NCBI GenBank assembly: GCA_947496145.1
Contig: CANMBS010000010.1
Location: 59,555-123,554, forward strand
Length of the DNA: 64,000 bases
Origin: an uncultured Pseudovibrio sp.
GTDB lineage: Bacteria; Pseudomonadota; Alphaproteobacteria; Rhizobiales; Stappiaceae
Direction: 5' to 3'
The notes under the pieces were generated by a model, which saw nothing but the letters and a program-made list of their open reading frames with translations, was not told where the DNA came from and did no database searches. The stretch's first letter is position 1. Each line of letters opens with the position of its first letter. Positions 46,459 through 55,444 of the stretch are shown piece by piece. The translations under genes were made by a program, and so were the position numbers.

Positions 46459-46630
46459 GACGGGCACCTTTGTAAACCTGTCCAACTTTAATGAGCGCAC
46501 GTTCATGGATTGTTTTATCTACAGGCTGAATGATAGTGCCGTCTCTCAGTGTTACATTTGACATGCGCGCCTTGCTGGTGGGGTTTTTTAAAATGTAACT
46601 GGTTTTGCTTGAGGAAGTACGTTTCACCAT
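46433..46630 (-). CDS. 65-residue basic protein, upstream member of a two-gene cassette
   Basis: ATG 46630 with GAGGA eight bases upstream. It begins MVKRTSSSKTSYILKNPTSK and ends KGARHGNRKAKV, basic at both ends, with VTLRDGTIIQPVDKTIHERAL between. Unrecognised. The overlap with the tail-anchored gene suggests a linked function, for example a DNA- or RNA-binding partner; that is inference. Confidence 0.55.
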   Translation of the reverse strand: MVKRTSSSKTSYILKNPTSKARMSNVTLRDGTIIQPVDKTIHERALIKVGQVYKGARHGNRKAKV

Positions 46631-46798
46631 GTGGTTGGTCCTCATAGTCATCGTTTAAATGAAAGTAGCCTGCTTTATCTTTCGTATTGATGCTAGACCA
46701 GATGTGGAAAGGGGAAAACTGCATTTCCAGATTGGTTAAAATCACATGCTGAAAACCTGCGGGCTGTATTCAGGATAAGGCAGCAACTGTGGGAAGTT

Positions 46799-46822
46799 CT
46801 AGTATATTATAATACCTACTAG
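46799..46822. promoter_or_regulatory. AT-rich imperfect palindrome before the FAD oxidoreductase gene
   Basis: CTAGTA ... TACTAG arms enclose TATTATAATA, itself a palindrome. It lies in the 348-base gap between a minus-strand cassette and a plus-strand gene, where promoters are expected. No other feature is visible in the gap. Confidence 0.35.
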
Positions 46823-46978
46823 ATGTTGGGTGTTTTGCCCCTGGGAGGCATAGAGGCGCAAAAAGGACACATTTGCCTTGGGGATTATTCTGGGAAACCC
46901 TGTGGGTATATTGTTTAGATTGCTGCGTTATGTGCTATGGGTCTGTCTCCCAATAATATAAGAGCAAACAGGAATAGC

Positions 46979-48190
46979 ATGGCAGACGTTGAGTGCATCG
47001 TGATTGGTGCAGGAGTTGTGGGCTTGAGCGCAGCCTATGAGCTGGCGCGCAGGGGGCGGGAAGTTATTGTGCTGGAACAGCACGAAATCATCGGCTCCGA
47101 AATTAGTGCTCGTAATTCCGAGGTTGTCCATGCTGGAATTTACTATCCAAAAGATTCACTAAAATCAAAGGCTTGCGTGCAAGGTAAAGAGATGCTCTAC
47201 TCCTTTTGTGAGGAGTTTGGAGTGCCTTACAAGCGCGTGGGAAAGCTGATTGTTGCAACTGATGATAATCAGGTTTCTATGCTGGATGGCATTCGTGCGC
47301 GTGCTGCTGCTAATGGTGTTGACGATCTTCTGCTTCTCAATGAAGCGCAGGCGCGCGGGTTTGAGCCTCATCTGGCGTGTAAAAGCGCTCTGTTTTCACC
47401 TTCCACGGGTATTGTGGATAGTCATGCATACATGATGGCGCTGCAAGGTGGATTAGAGGCTTATGGCGGGCTTGTTGTTGTTGGGACAGAGGTGACACAG
47501 ATTGAAACCGGAATGCGCCCAAGCGAGCTGATGGGTGCTGACATTGTGGTGGAAGAGGATCTGGAAGGGGCTGCTCATGATCTTGATGAAGATGAGCAGG
47601 ACCTGATTTCATCTAATAGTTTCAATGGCGAAGGTTTCACCGTTGTGATGAAAGACGGGTATGCAATTACCTGTCATGAGCTTGTTATTGCTGCGGGTCT
47701 GCACAGCAACAAGATGCTTTCCAAGCTGGCGGGGCATATGTCTTTGTCGGTGCCAAAGCTTTACTACGCCAAAGGCAACTATTTTAGTTTGCCCGGGGAT
47801 GCGCCATTCTCACATCTTATCTATCCGGTGCCAGAGCCAGGCGGGCTTGGGGTGCACCTGACGCTGGACATGGGCAATCAGGCTCGCTTTGGCCCGGATG
47901 TGGAGTGGATTGACGAGATCGATTATGAGGTGAATGAGGGGCGCAGCGAGCGGTTCTACTCTGCAATACGCAAATACTATCCCGATCTTGCTGATGGCAG
48001 CTTGCAGGCAGATTATTCCGGTATTCGTCCTAAACTGGTTCCAGCGGGTGCTGAAGCGGCTGACTTTGCTATCTGGGGAGAAGAAACCCACGGCATTCCG
48101 GGATTGCTGGCTTATATGGGCATTGAAAGTCCTGGGCTGACGAGCTCTCTTGCACTTGGTTCCATGGGGGCTGACCTGCTGGGTGCCTAA
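46979..48190 (+). CDS. FAD-dependent oxidoreductase, L-2-hydroxyglutarate dehydrogenase-like
   Basis: 403 residues of the D-amino-acid-oxidase-like family. CIVIGAGVVGLSAAYELARRG is the dinucleotide-binding motif and SARNSEVVHAGIYYPKDSLK the LhgO/L2HGDH signature. Further motifs: YAKGNYFSLPG, GVHLTLDMG, and YSGIRPKL near the end. An acidic insertion (about 178-216, EEDLEGAAHDLDEDEQD) is unusual. Start is ATG 46979 after AGGA. It oxidises L-2-hydroxyglutarate or a related 2-hydroxy acid with FAD; which one is inferred. Confidence 0.85.
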   Translation: MADVECIVIGAGVVGLSAAYELARRGREVIVLEQHEIIGSEISARNSEVVHAGIYYPKDSLKSKACVQGKEMLYSFCEEFGVPYKRVGKLIVATDDNQVSMLDGIRARAAANGVDDLLLLNEAQARGFEPHLACKSALFSPSTGIVDSHAYMMALQGGLEAYGGLVVVGTEVTQIETGMRPSELMGADIVVEEDLEGAAHDLDEDEQDLISSNSFNGEGFTVVMKDGYAITCHELVIAAGLHSNKMLSKLAGHMSLSVPKLYYAKGNYFSLPGDAPFSHLIYPVPEPGGLGVHLTLDMGNQARFGPDVEWIDEIDYEVNEGRSERFYSAIRKYYPDLADGSLQADYSGIRPKLVPAGAEAADFAIWGEETHGIPGLLAYMGIESPGLTSSLALGSMGADLLGA

Positions 48191-48282
48191 CCCTTTCTTA
48201 CAATCCTCCCAAAATTCCTAGGGAATTATAGGTTTTCGCTCCTTAAGTTGCTCTTTCATTCTGTAGAAGAGCAGGTGGCCTT

Positions 48283-49794
48283 ATGAAGCTGAACCGTCGA
48301 GACTTTGTGAAAACCAGCGGTGTTGCACTTGGTGCAAGTGCGCTGGGGGTGACGCACGCGGGTGCTCAGCAATCAGGGGCGGTTTTACCTCCTCCGACAG
48401 TTCCCTCTGAGACGGCTTGTGCGCAGTCTCTGCTTGGGGCCGGGGTTGCTAAGCCCGACTATACGCTTGACGTTTTCGAGAAACCTTATTCGCAATATGG
48501 TGTTGATCTGCAAGGGTTGCTTGTTGGTGGAACATGGCCGGGAACTCCCATCCGCTACACGGAAGGTGATATGTTCCGTGTTCTTATCAATAACCGGTTG
48601 AGCGAGCCGACCTGCATTCACTGGCATGGAATTTTGCTGCCATCTTTGCAAGATGGCGTGCCTGAGATTGCTCAGTTGCCGATTGAAGCGGGAACTTCGC
48701 AATACTATGAGTTCCCGCTGGTTCAGCAGGGGAGCTACTACTATCATTCTCATCTGGGTGTGCAGGAGCAGTATGGTCTGCTGGGGCCTCTCATTATCGA
48801 TGCAAAGGAAAATCCCTATTCCTATGATTATGATGAGGTCTTGATGATCAGCGATATTCCCCCGGGAGAAGGTGAGGGAATTATCAAGGGTTTGCGCAGC
48901 GGGCGGCATCGGCCTGAAATCAAGGATGCGTTTGAGCCACCGGACAGCGATGACTTCGACATTGATGTGGTGAATTCTGGCTACACTATAAATGGACAAA
49001 ATAACTCCAGCCCCTGGACCTTAAGCGTTAAAAAGGGCGCGCGCTTACGATTGAGGCTGATTAACTCTTCCGGCAGTACTTTCTTTCGAATTGCGATTGA
49101 CGGGCTGAAGCTGACGGTTATTGAGGTGGACGGTAACCGTGTGCAGCCGATTGCAGCGCAGAACATAATTGTTCCCACTTCAGCACGGTATGATGTGCTG
49201 GTGGATGTGCCGGAAAGTGGCAGTTACACCTTGCATGCAGCCGCTCTTGGAGATGACAAGCAATGTCTTGGGATAATTCACAGTGCAGATGTTCAGCCAG
49301 TTTTGAATGACAGGCGACCTGTCTTTGATGGAGTAACTGTAGATTTTCGCAGTTTGCGGTCCCTTCAGCCTTCTGGTTTTGGACGTAAGGTGGACCGGGT
49401 TTACGACGTGCTGCTTTCAGGGAATATGAAGGCGTATGAGTGGATGATGAATGGTCATTACTGGCCTGAGCCATTTGCAGGGCCTGATCCTGAAAAGACC
49501 TATCTGGATGTTGAGCAGGGGGAGGTTGTGCAGCTGCGCATGATCAATCGTTCGCCCATGTCTCACCCGATGCATTTGCATGGACACACTTTCCGCGTTC
49601 TTGGTGATGCGGACGATAGTTTTGCGCCGGTCATGGATACTGTCTGGGTGCCGAAAGGGCAAACGGTGACTATTGAGTTTCTGGCAAATAACCCGGGTAT
49701 GTGGGCGTTTCATTGTCACAATATCTGGCATCTGGCTGTTGGGATGATGCAGCCGGTTCGGTATGTTGTCGAAGAACATGAGCTGGTGCGTTAA
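48283..49794 (+). CDS. multicopper oxidase, Tat-exported
   Basis: 503 residues. A twin-arginine signal (MKLNRRDFVKTSG) directs the folded, copper-loaded protein to the periplasm. The copper ligands are all visible: CIHWHG, YYHSHLGVQ (type 2/3), HPMHLHGH and HCHNIWHLAVGMM (type 1/3). It is similar to CueO/CotA-type or laccase-like oxidases of three-domain form. No met-rich insert typical of CueO is seen. The substrate (Cu(I), phenols or Mn) is uncertain. It stands alone. Confidence 0.92.
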   Translation: MKLNRRDFVKTSGVALGASALGVTHAGAQQSGAVLPPPTVPSETACAQSLLGAGVAKPDYTLDVFEKPYSQYGVDLQGLLVGGTWPGTPIRYTEGDMFRVLINNRLSEPTCIHWHGILLPSLQDGVPEIAQLPIEAGTSQYYEFPLVQQGSYYYHSHLGVQEQYGLLGPLIIDAKENPYSYDYDEVLMISDIPPGEGEGIIKGLRSGRHRPEIKDAFEPPDSDDFDIDVVNSGYTINGQNNSSPWTLSVKKGARLRLRLINSSGSTFFRIAIDGLKLTVIEVDGNRVQPIAAQNIIVPTSARYDVLVDVPESGSYTLHAAALGDDKQCLGIIHSADVQPVLNDRRPVFDGVTVDFRSLRSLQPSGFGRKVDRVYDVLLSGNMKAYEWMMNGHYWPEPFAGPDPEKTYLDVEQGEVVQLRMINRSPMSHPMHLHGHTFRVLGDADDSFAPVMDTVWVPKGQTVTIEFLANNPGMWAFHCHNIWHLAVGMMQPVRYVVEEHELVR

Positions 49795-49904
49795 ATCTGA
49801 GAGGTTTGTGAAAGGCTTGCGAAAAACGCGATTTGACAGGGTGTTAAAGCTGATTGGGTGGACCTTGTTGCTTCACGCTGTGGGATTCTGTTTTCGCATT
49901 TGCT

Positions 49905-50228
49905 CTAAAACGGTGAGATTTCGGCTGCCAGCCAACTCAGGAAATCGCTGATCGCAGCCTCGTTGCGTTTACAGTAAGACCACTTCAGGTGCTTTTGGGC
50001 CGTGATGAAGCCAGCCTGCCTGAGGATATCCAGATGCCTGCTGGTGGTGGGCTGGGCGACGCCTAAAGCTTCTGCAATCAATGTCATGCAAACGCCGAAT
50101 TCAACCGGGTCAGCGGATTGCTGGTGGCTGAAGTGTTTTTGCGGCTCTGTCAGAAGGCGCAGAACTTTCAGTCGGGGTTCGCTGGAGATTGCCTTTATTT
50201 GTATTGCTCTTTCCATAAATATATTCAT
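49905..50228 (-). CDS. ArsR-type helix-turn-helix regulator
   Basis: 107 residues. The winged helix is seen as LIAEALGVAQPTTSRHLDILRQAGFITAQKHLKWSYCKRNEAAI. There are two Cys (one in GVCM, one in SYCKR) but no ArsR-type ELCVC metal box, so it may sense something other than metals. It faces the hydrolase across 24 bases that contain a perfect palindrome. The start is uncertain (ATG 50228 or 50216; neither has a ribosome site, so a leaderless transcript is possible). Confidence 0.85.
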   Translation of the reverse strand: MNIFMERAIQIKAISSEPRLKVLRLLTEPQKHFSHQQSADPVEFGVCMTLIAEALGVAQPTTSRHLDILRQAGFITAQKHLKWSYCKRNEAAISDFLSWLAAEISPF

Positions 50229-50233
50229 ATAGT

Positions 50234-50247
50234 CATTTAGCTAAATG
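50234..50247. promoter_or_regulatory. perfect 14-bp palindrome between ArsR-type regulator and hydrolase
   Basis: CATTTAG-CTAAATG, exactly symmetrical, five bases from each start codon in a divergent gap. It has the size and position expected for an ArsR dimer operator controlling both genes. Confidence 0.6.
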
Positions 50248-50252
50248 TCAAT

Positions 50253-51086
50253 ATGAGTCGTACTATGCTTGAGCTTCCAAATACCTCGGTCATCAATGGA
50301 AATGCGGTACGTTGGGGAAGAACAGGAGACGGGCCTCCTTTGGTGGCTATTCACGGGACACCGTTTTCTTCTCAGGTCTGGCGCAGAATTGTGCCCTGTC
50401 TGACTGATCGAAGAACGATCTATTACTTTGATCTGGTGGGGTATGGGCAGTCTGAAATGCGTGAGGGGCAGGACGTTTCACTTGGCGTGCAGAACAAAGT
50501 GCTTGTCTCGCTCTTCGAGGAATGGGGGCTGGAGCGCCCCGATGTGCTGGCGCACGACTTTGGGGGAGCGACAGCGTTGAGGGCTTATTATCTGGATGGC
50601 CTGCGCTATGGTTCATTGACGATCTTTGATGCAGTTGCATTGTCTCCATGGGGATCTGCGCTGGTGCAGCATGTTCGCAAGCATGCTCCTGCTTTTGCTG
50701 AGATGCCGGAGTATATGCATATTGCGATGCTACGTGCGTACCTACGGACTGCGGCTCATAATGAGCTTACAGAGGAGGCGTTGGAAATCTACTGCGCACC
50801 ATGGATTGGTCCGGTTGGGCAGGCGGCGTTTTACCGGCAGATCGCTCAGATGGATCAGAAGTATACGGATGAGGTTGAGCCGCTTTATGGGCCTCTGGAT
50901 TGTCCTGTCTCGGTTCTGTGGGGTGCATGTGATCAGTGGATTCCCCCTGAAAAGGGGGAGGAGCTTTCACAGGTATTGTCGGGTCGTTCCTGTCAGCTCA
51001 TTTCTGGAGCAGGGCATCTGGTGCAGGAAGACCGGCCCGAAGCGATTGTTGCTGCTGTTTTGAAACAGATTTCTGCCTCTGCCTGA
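50253..51086 (+). CDS. alpha/beta hydrolase with Asp at the nucleophile position
   Basis: 277 residues. HGTPFSSQVWRRI carries the oxyanion-hole HG, AHDFGGATALRAYYL the nucleophile elbow, where Asp replaces the usual Ser (DFGG instead of GxSxG), and LISGAGHLVQEDRPEAI the catalytic His. An Asp nucleophile occurs in haloalkane dehalogenases, fluoroacetate dehalogenases and epoxide hydrolases. So it may hydrolyse a C-halogen or epoxide bond; the substrate is not shown. A 14-bp palindrome and the ArsR-type gene suggest inducible control. Confidence 0.82.
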   Translation: MSRTMLELPNTSVINGNAVRWGRTGDGPPLVAIHGTPFSSQVWRRIVPCLTDRRTIYYFDLVGYGQSEMREGQDVSLGVQNKVLVSLFEEWGLERPDVLAHDFGGATALRAYYLDGLRYGSLTIFDAVALSPWGSALVQHVRKHAPAFAEMPEYMHIAMLRAYLRTAAHNELTEEALEIYCAPWIGPVGQAAFYRQIAQMDQKYTDEVEPLYGPLDCPVSVLWGACDQWIPPEKGEELSQVLSGRSCQLISGAGHLVQEDRPEAIVAAVLKQISASA

Positions 51087-51115
51087 TGATCGTTTCGCTG
51101 GGGATCATGAGGATT

Positions 51116-51146
51116 TACCCCGCAGTTTGTTGCTGCGGGGTATTGT
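51116..51146. terminator. hairpin between hydrolase and YjhX genes
   Basis: Perfect 10-bp stem TACCCCGCAG / CTGCGGGGTA with loop TTTGTTG, between convergent genes. The T-tract is weak on both sides. Confidence 0.55.
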
Positions 51147-51149
51147 GTG

Positions 51150-51407
51150 TCAGCGGTTGTCGAGCTGGCTTCTGACGCGGGAAAGGCCCAGTTTGGTGAT
51201 GCGGTAGGGGCGGCCTCCTTTGGAGGAGATCAGGCGCCGATATTTGAGTTTTCTGAAGATATGTTCAGAAAGACCTGCATAGTACCATCCGTCCCGGGTG
51301 ATGCAGTTCATTTCGTCCAGGGTACCATCGTCGTCACGGCGCAGTTCAATGCAGCCGCCTTGAGCCAGCACATGCAAAATGCGCTGTTCAGCTTTTGAAA
51401 TATCCAT
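51150..51407 (-). CDS. yjhX: YjhX family protein (UPF0386, toxin-like)
   Basis: 85 residues, full length for the family: MDISKAEQRILHVLAQGGCI at the start, CITRDGWYYAGLSEHIFRKL, SSKGGRPYRITKLGLSRVR and QLDNR at the end. Family members fold as a winged helix and E. coli YjhX is described as toxic in the YjhX/YjhQ pair. The usual YjhQ-like GNAT antitoxin is not adjacent; GNAT genes in this window are far away. It stands alone. Confidence 0.88.
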   Translation of the reverse strand: MDISKAEQRILHVLAQGGCIELRRDDDGTLDEMNCITRDGWYYAGLSEHIFRKLKYRRLISSKGGRPYRITKLGLSRVRSQLDNR

Positions 51408-51715
51408 TGATGTCTTTAGAGTTTTAAAGATGCACTTATCTCATCTGCCCGCTCATGCGGTCAGTGAGGTTGGTTAGATTGTGCATGCCCTGTCCATTTG
51501 CGACAGGGCTTTACCGGGACTCTTGTTGAGCTGGCATCAAAACTCCATTGATTAATGGCTAACTTTTAGGTGGCTTTCGTTTGCTTTGCAAGCGTTGGAT
51601 TCGTGAGCGGGCAGGTTGGTGCTGCGTGTTGCAGTTTTGCCAGAGTGTGTTAGGTAAAGTGCGTAGTGTCTGCGCGGGCGTGCGGGTGTGTTTTTGTTAT
51701 CTTATCGGACCTTTG

Positions 51716-52009
51716 ATGACTGACGATATCTCTGTAATTTTGCTCTGGCCGGGGCTTTTAAATCCGTTTGCAATCGTTATTGCAGCTTACATGGGTTACT
51801 ACGCCAACCAGAGAGCCAAGATTTTTATTGCTGCGTTTGCGGCTGCTGCTCTTAGCTTATTCCTTGAAGGGCTGATCAAGCTGATTGGTATTCCGATGCC
51901 CTGGAATCCTGAGGTTGGGCCGCTTGCTTTGTTTCCGTTCCGTTTTGCAACCGGGCTTGTTGTAAGTGCTATTGCGATGAAAATTGGTGCTAACCGTCGC
52001 CGGACGTGA
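51716..52009 (+). CDS. small membrane protein of unknown function
   Basis: 97 residues from ATG 51716 with three hydrophobic segments (VILLWPGLLNPFAIVIAAYMG, IFIAAFAAAALSLFLEGLI, ALFPFRFATGLVVSAIAMKI). I think similar proteins precede gatB in related genomes, but the name is not known to me. The ribosome site is weak. The upstream 300 bases, back to yjhX, hold nothing I can name. Confidence 0.5.
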   Translation: MTDDISVILLWPGLLNPFAIVIAAYMGYYANQRAKIFIAAFAAAALSLFLEGLIKLIGIPMPWNPEVGPLALFPFRFATGLVVSAIAMKIGANRRRT

Positions 52010-52245
52010 GGTGAATTACGCGGTTCTGCGCGTTATATTTAATGTCTGAGACGCGGCACTTTCGCTTTGCACAGGGCTTTCCCCGAAATTTAGGCATAAT
52101 GCTCAAAAAACGGGCGAAGATTCACTTGCCATTGCGGGATTGAAGGGCTACCCAACACCATTGAGAAATTAGGTGGTCTTCGTGTTCCTGCGCTATCACA
52201 GCAGGTTATTGGCGAAGACTTAAACGAACACAGGATATTGATCGC

Positions 52246-53730
52246 ATGACGCTTGTCGATACGCGGACGCCGGACCCGAAGAAATTCATCAAGGGCGCAA
52301 CGGGCGACTGGGAAATCGTAATCGGCATGGAGGTTCACGCTCAGGTGACCTCTGAGGCCAAGCTTTTCTCGGGCGCTTCTACCAGCTTTGGCAGCGATCC
52401 TAATAATAATGTGAGCCTGGTTGATGCGGCGATGCCGGGCATGTTGCCAGTGATCAACGAAGAGTGTGTGCGTCAGGCGATCCGTACCGGCCTTGGTCTG
52501 AAAGCGGAAATCAACCTGAAATCTGTTTTTGACCGCAAAAACTACTTCTACCCTGATCTGCCGCAGGGCTATCAGATTTCCCAGTTCAAACAGCCGATTG
52601 TTGGTGAAGGCACCATCCATCTGGACATGAAGGACGGGGAACAGGTTGAAGTGGGCGTTGAGCGCCTGCATCTGGAGCAGGATGCGGGTAAATCCCTGCA
52701 TGACCAGCACCCGACCATGTCTTTCGTGGACCTGAACCGCTCTGGCGTTGCGCTGATGGAAATCGTTTCCAAGCCGGACATTCGCTGCGCTGATGAAGCA
52801 AAAGCGTACCTGACCAAGCTGCGCACCATCCTGCGTTACCTCGGCACTTGTGATGGTAACATGGATCAGGGCTCCATGCGTGCGGACGTGAACGTTTCTG
52901 TTCGCAAGCCGGGCGGCGAGTTCGGTACACGCTGTGAAATCAAGAACGTGAACTCCATTCGTTTTGTCGGTCAGGCGATTGAATATGAAGCCCGTCGCCA
53001 GATCGGTATTTTGGAAGACGGCGGCGAGATCGATCAGGAAACCCGCCTGTTTGATAGCGTGAAGGGTGAAACCCGTTCCATGCGCTCTAAAGAAGAAGCG
53101 CATGATTACCGCTACTTCCCGGACCCTGACTTGCTGCCGCTTGAGTTTACTCAGGCGCTGGTTGACGAGATGGCTGCAAGCTTGCCAGAGCTGCCGGATG
53201 AGAAGAAAGCGCGTTACATCAAAGACTTCGGTCTGACACCATATGATGCTGACATTCTGGTTGCTGAGCGCGTTTCCTGTGATTTCTTTGAGGAAGTTGC
53301 GAAGGGCCGTGATGCGAAGCTGGCTGCAAACTGGGTGATCAACGACACCTTTGGCCGCCTGAACAAAGAAGGTCTGGATGTGACCTCCAGCCCGATTTCT
53401 GCTGAGCAGCTGGGCAAAATCATCGACCTGATCAAGGCGGGAACCATTTCCGGTAAGATCGCGAAAGACCTTTTCGAGATCGTCTGGACTGAAGGTGGCG
53501 ACCCTGCACAGATCGTTGAAGATCGCGGTATGAAGCAGGTGACTGATCTTGGTGCTATTGAAGGCATCGTTGACGAAATTCTTGCAGCGAATGCTGACAA
53601 AGCAGAGCAGGCGAAAGAAAAGCCGGGCATGCTTGGCTGGTTCGTTGGTCAGGTGATGAAAGCGTCTAAGGGCAAAGCAAACCCGCAGGCTGTCTCTGAC
53701 ATGCTGAAAGCAAAGATCGGTCTGGAATAA
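52246..53730 (+). CDS. gatB: Asp-tRNA(Asn)/Glu-tRNA(Gln) amidotransferase subunit B
   Basis: 494 residues. [20 protein letters not shown] and [14 protein letters not shown] open the kinase-like core. The Mg and tRNA-phosphorylating region includes [23 protein letters not shown] and [12 protein letters not shown]. The tail domain is present and ends [16 protein letters not shown]. It works with gatC and gatA, which lie 10 kb upstream. Strong codon bias matches gatA. ATG 52246 is the first in-frame start. Confidence 0.97.
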   Translation: MTLVDTRTPDPKKFIKGATGDWEIVIGMEVHAQVTSEAKLFSGASTSFGSDPNNNVSLVDAAMPGMLPVINEECVRQAIRTGLGLKAEINLKSVFDRKNYFYPDLPQGYQISQFKQPIVGEGTIHLDMKDGEQVEVGVERLHLEQDAGKSLHDQHPTMSFVDLNRSGVALMEIVSKPDIRCADEAKAYLTKLRTILRYLGTCDGNMDQGSMRADVNVSVRKPGGEFGTRCEIKNVNSIRFVGQAIEYEARRQIGILEDGGEIDQETRLFDSVKGETRSMRSKEEAHDYRYFPDPDLLPLEFTQALVDEMAASLPELPDEKKARYIKDFGLTPYDADILVAERVSCDFFEEVAKGRDAKLAANWVINDTFGRLNKEGLDVTSSPISAEQLGKIIDLIKAGTISGKIAKDLFEIVWTEGGDPAQIVEDRGMKQVTDLGAIEGIVDEILAANADKAEQAKEKPGMLGWFVGQVMKASKGKANPQAVSDMLKAKIGLE

Positions 53731-53759
53731 GACCAACCGCTTTAAGAGCAAAAAGAATT

Positions 53760-53784
53760 AAGGCCCGCCAGTTTGGCGGGCCTT
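53760..53784. terminator. terminator after gatB
   Basis: Perfect 11-bp stem AAGGCCCGCCA / TGGCGGGCCTT with loop GTT, then TTTT. It lies between the convergent gatB and thioredoxin-like genes and may serve both. Confidence 0.9.
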
Positions 53785-53810
53785 TTGCGTTCTTGCTGGC
53801 TTTTTTGATC

Positions 53811-54047
53811 TCAAGCCGTCAGCCAGCTTTTGAGTTTGGTTTCATCTGGCAGGCCACCTGCGTGAACCAGTTTTCCGTCCACTGAAATACCCGGTGTTGA
53901 AATGACACCTGCCATGGCGATCTGGCGCGGGTCAGTCACTTTTTCAACGTTGATTTCAAGATTGAGGGCGTTGCCTGCATCAACAACCATCTGGTGGGCG
54001 GTGTCACAGCGTTTGCAGCCGGGACCGTAGACTTTGACTTGTTTCAT
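53811..54047 (-). CDS. small thioredoxin-like protein (TM0996/MTH895 type)
   Basis: 78 residues with the redox motif Cys11-Lys-Arg-Cys14 in YGPGCKRCDTAHQMV and the cis-Pro in ISTPGISVDGKLV. Such proteins accompany permeases of the SO_0444 type in ArsR-controlled operons, where they may reduce the metal or the transporter. It is the last gene of an ArsR-permease-thioredoxin group, with 26 bases to the permease stop. Confidence 0.9.
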   Translation of the reverse strand: MKQVKVYGPGCKRCDTAHQMVVDAGNALNLEINVEKVTDPRQIAMAGVISTPGISVDGKLVHAGGLPDETKLKSWLTA

Positions 54048-54073
54048 TTCCTGCTCTCTTTCAGAGTTTGTTT

Positions 54074-55132
54074 TTAAAGAAGGATGTTGAAGAGGTAGCC
54101 CACTGCTAAAATGCCAAGAGAGACAACAGCAATGAAAATGGCAATGAGACGGTAGGTGAGAACCTGTTTTAAGATGATCATTTCAGGCAGGCTGAGGGCG
54201 ATGATGCTCATCATAAAAGCAAGTGTGGTGCCCAGTGCAGCACCTTTGCCCAGCAAAGCCTCAACAATTGGAACTGCACCTGCTGCGTTGGTGTACATGG
54301 GAACGCCGACGACCACGGCAGCAGGTACCGACCACCAGTCGTCCCCGCTCATGATTTGAAGCATGACAGATTCAGGGACATATCCGTGAATCACTGCTCC
54401 GATAGCGATGCCAAGCACCACCCATATCCAGACTTTTGAGAGGATTTCCCTGACCTGATCCAATCCCATATGAAGACGGTCAGTCATGGAGTAACTCTGA
54501 TCAGGCACGGTATTGATGGGAGCGGTGTTTAACTCCTGCACCCAGTCTTGCAAGTAGCGTTCCAGCTTCAGTTTGCCGAGAACCCAGCCAGCGATTACCG
54601 CGATGGAAAACCCGAAGACAAGGTAGAGGGTTGCTATCTTCCAGCCCACAAGTGCGAAGAGGAGACCCAGACCGACCGGACCGACCATAGGGCCAGCAAT
54701 CAGGAAGGAGAAGGTCACACCAAGTGGAACACCTGCTGCAACGAAGCCAATAAAGAGGGGGACAGAGGAGCAGGAGCAAAAAGGGGTAACAACGCCAAGG
54801 GCTGCGGCGATTGGGTAACCCAGAATCTGTCGCTTGCCTGCAAGGATCGCTCTTGTTTTTTCTGGGGTGAACCAGCTGCGCAGAACACCCGTTATAAAAA
54901 TAATGAGTGTCAGGAGGAGCAGGATCTTGGGTGTGTCATAAAAGAAGAAGGCGAACGCTTCTCCGGTGTGGCTTTGCCTTTCTATCGGGAAAAGGGAGAC
55001 TATCCATTCTGAAAAGGGGATCAGTTGCTGATAAAGTGCAATCCAGACCAGTGCGGCCAAACTGAGAGCAGAATATAGAACCCAGCCGTTTGCTCTGGTT
55101 TCCTTAAAGAGAAACAGTGCTTTTAGATTCAT
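54074..55132 (-). CDS. permease of the SO_0444/DUF318 type
   Basis: 352 residues, about 10-11 hydrophobic segments. Key stretch: LGVVTPFCSCSSVPLFIGFVAAGVPLGVTFSFLIAGPMV, with the conserved CSCSS that probably binds a thiophilic metal or metalloid. These permeases are proposed Cu/As-type efflux proteins. Start is ATG 55132, sharing one base with the ArsR stop (TGATG). The GTG three bases earlier is less likely. In one operon with ArsR and the thioredoxin-like gene. Confidence 0.88.
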   Translation of the reverse strand: MNLKALFLFKETRANGWVLYSALSLAALVWIALYQQLIPFSEWIVSLFPIERQSHTGEAFAFFFYDTPKILLLLTLIIFITGVLRSWFTPEKTRAILAGKRQILGYPIAAALGVVTPFCSCSSVPLFIGFVAAGVPLGVTFSFLIAGPMVGPVGLGLLFALVGWKIATLYLVFGFSIAVIAGWVLGKLKLERYLQDWVQELNTAPINTVPDQSYSMTDRLHMGLDQVREILSKVWIWVVLGIAIGAVIHGYVPESVMLQIMSGDDWWSVPAAVVVGVPMYTNAAGAVPIVEALLGKGAALGTTLAFMMSIIALSLPEMIILKQVLTYRLIAIFIAVVSLGILAVGYLFNILL

Positions 55133-55416
55133 CACTCTGAAGCTTCCTCAGCATCTTCTGCAAGCCAAAGCGCTTCAATAAAAGCCGTCAATTGCGGGGA
55201 AAGGGAGGCGGTACGGGTGTAACGCACCCACTGGGCGTCGCGCCTTCCTGTTACCAGACCGGCATCAGAAAGCGCTTTCATGTGGCGTGACATACGGCTT
55301 TGGCTGACTGCCAGTTTTTCCATAAGCTCGCAAACGCAATGTTCTTTCTCGTCCCAGAGCAGGCGAAGAGCTGACCTTCTGACTGGTTCCGACAGGGCTG
55401 TAAGCACCTTTTGCAT
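55132..55416 (-). CDS. ArsR family regulator with CxC metal-site motif
   Basis: 94 residues. EKEHCVCELMEKLAVSQSRMSRHMKALSDAGLVTGRRDAQWVRY holds the winged helix; the Cys-Val-Cys at the start of the DNA-binding helix is the arsenite/antimonite-type metal site. First gene of the operon; AAAGG precedes ATG 55416. It probably represses its own operon through the palindrome just upstream. Confidence 0.9.
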   Translation of the reverse strand: MQKVLTALSEPVRRSALRLLWDEKEHCVCELMEKLAVSQSRMSRHMKALSDAGLVTGRRDAQWVRYTRTASLSPQLTAFIEALWLAEDAEEASE

Positions 55417-55444
55417 GAGCGTGCCTTTCAATTGCTTTTGCGCT

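Noticed and set aside
52090..53751. Long minus-strand ORF opposite gatB
   Set aside because: It mirrors the highly biased codons of gatB and has no family features.
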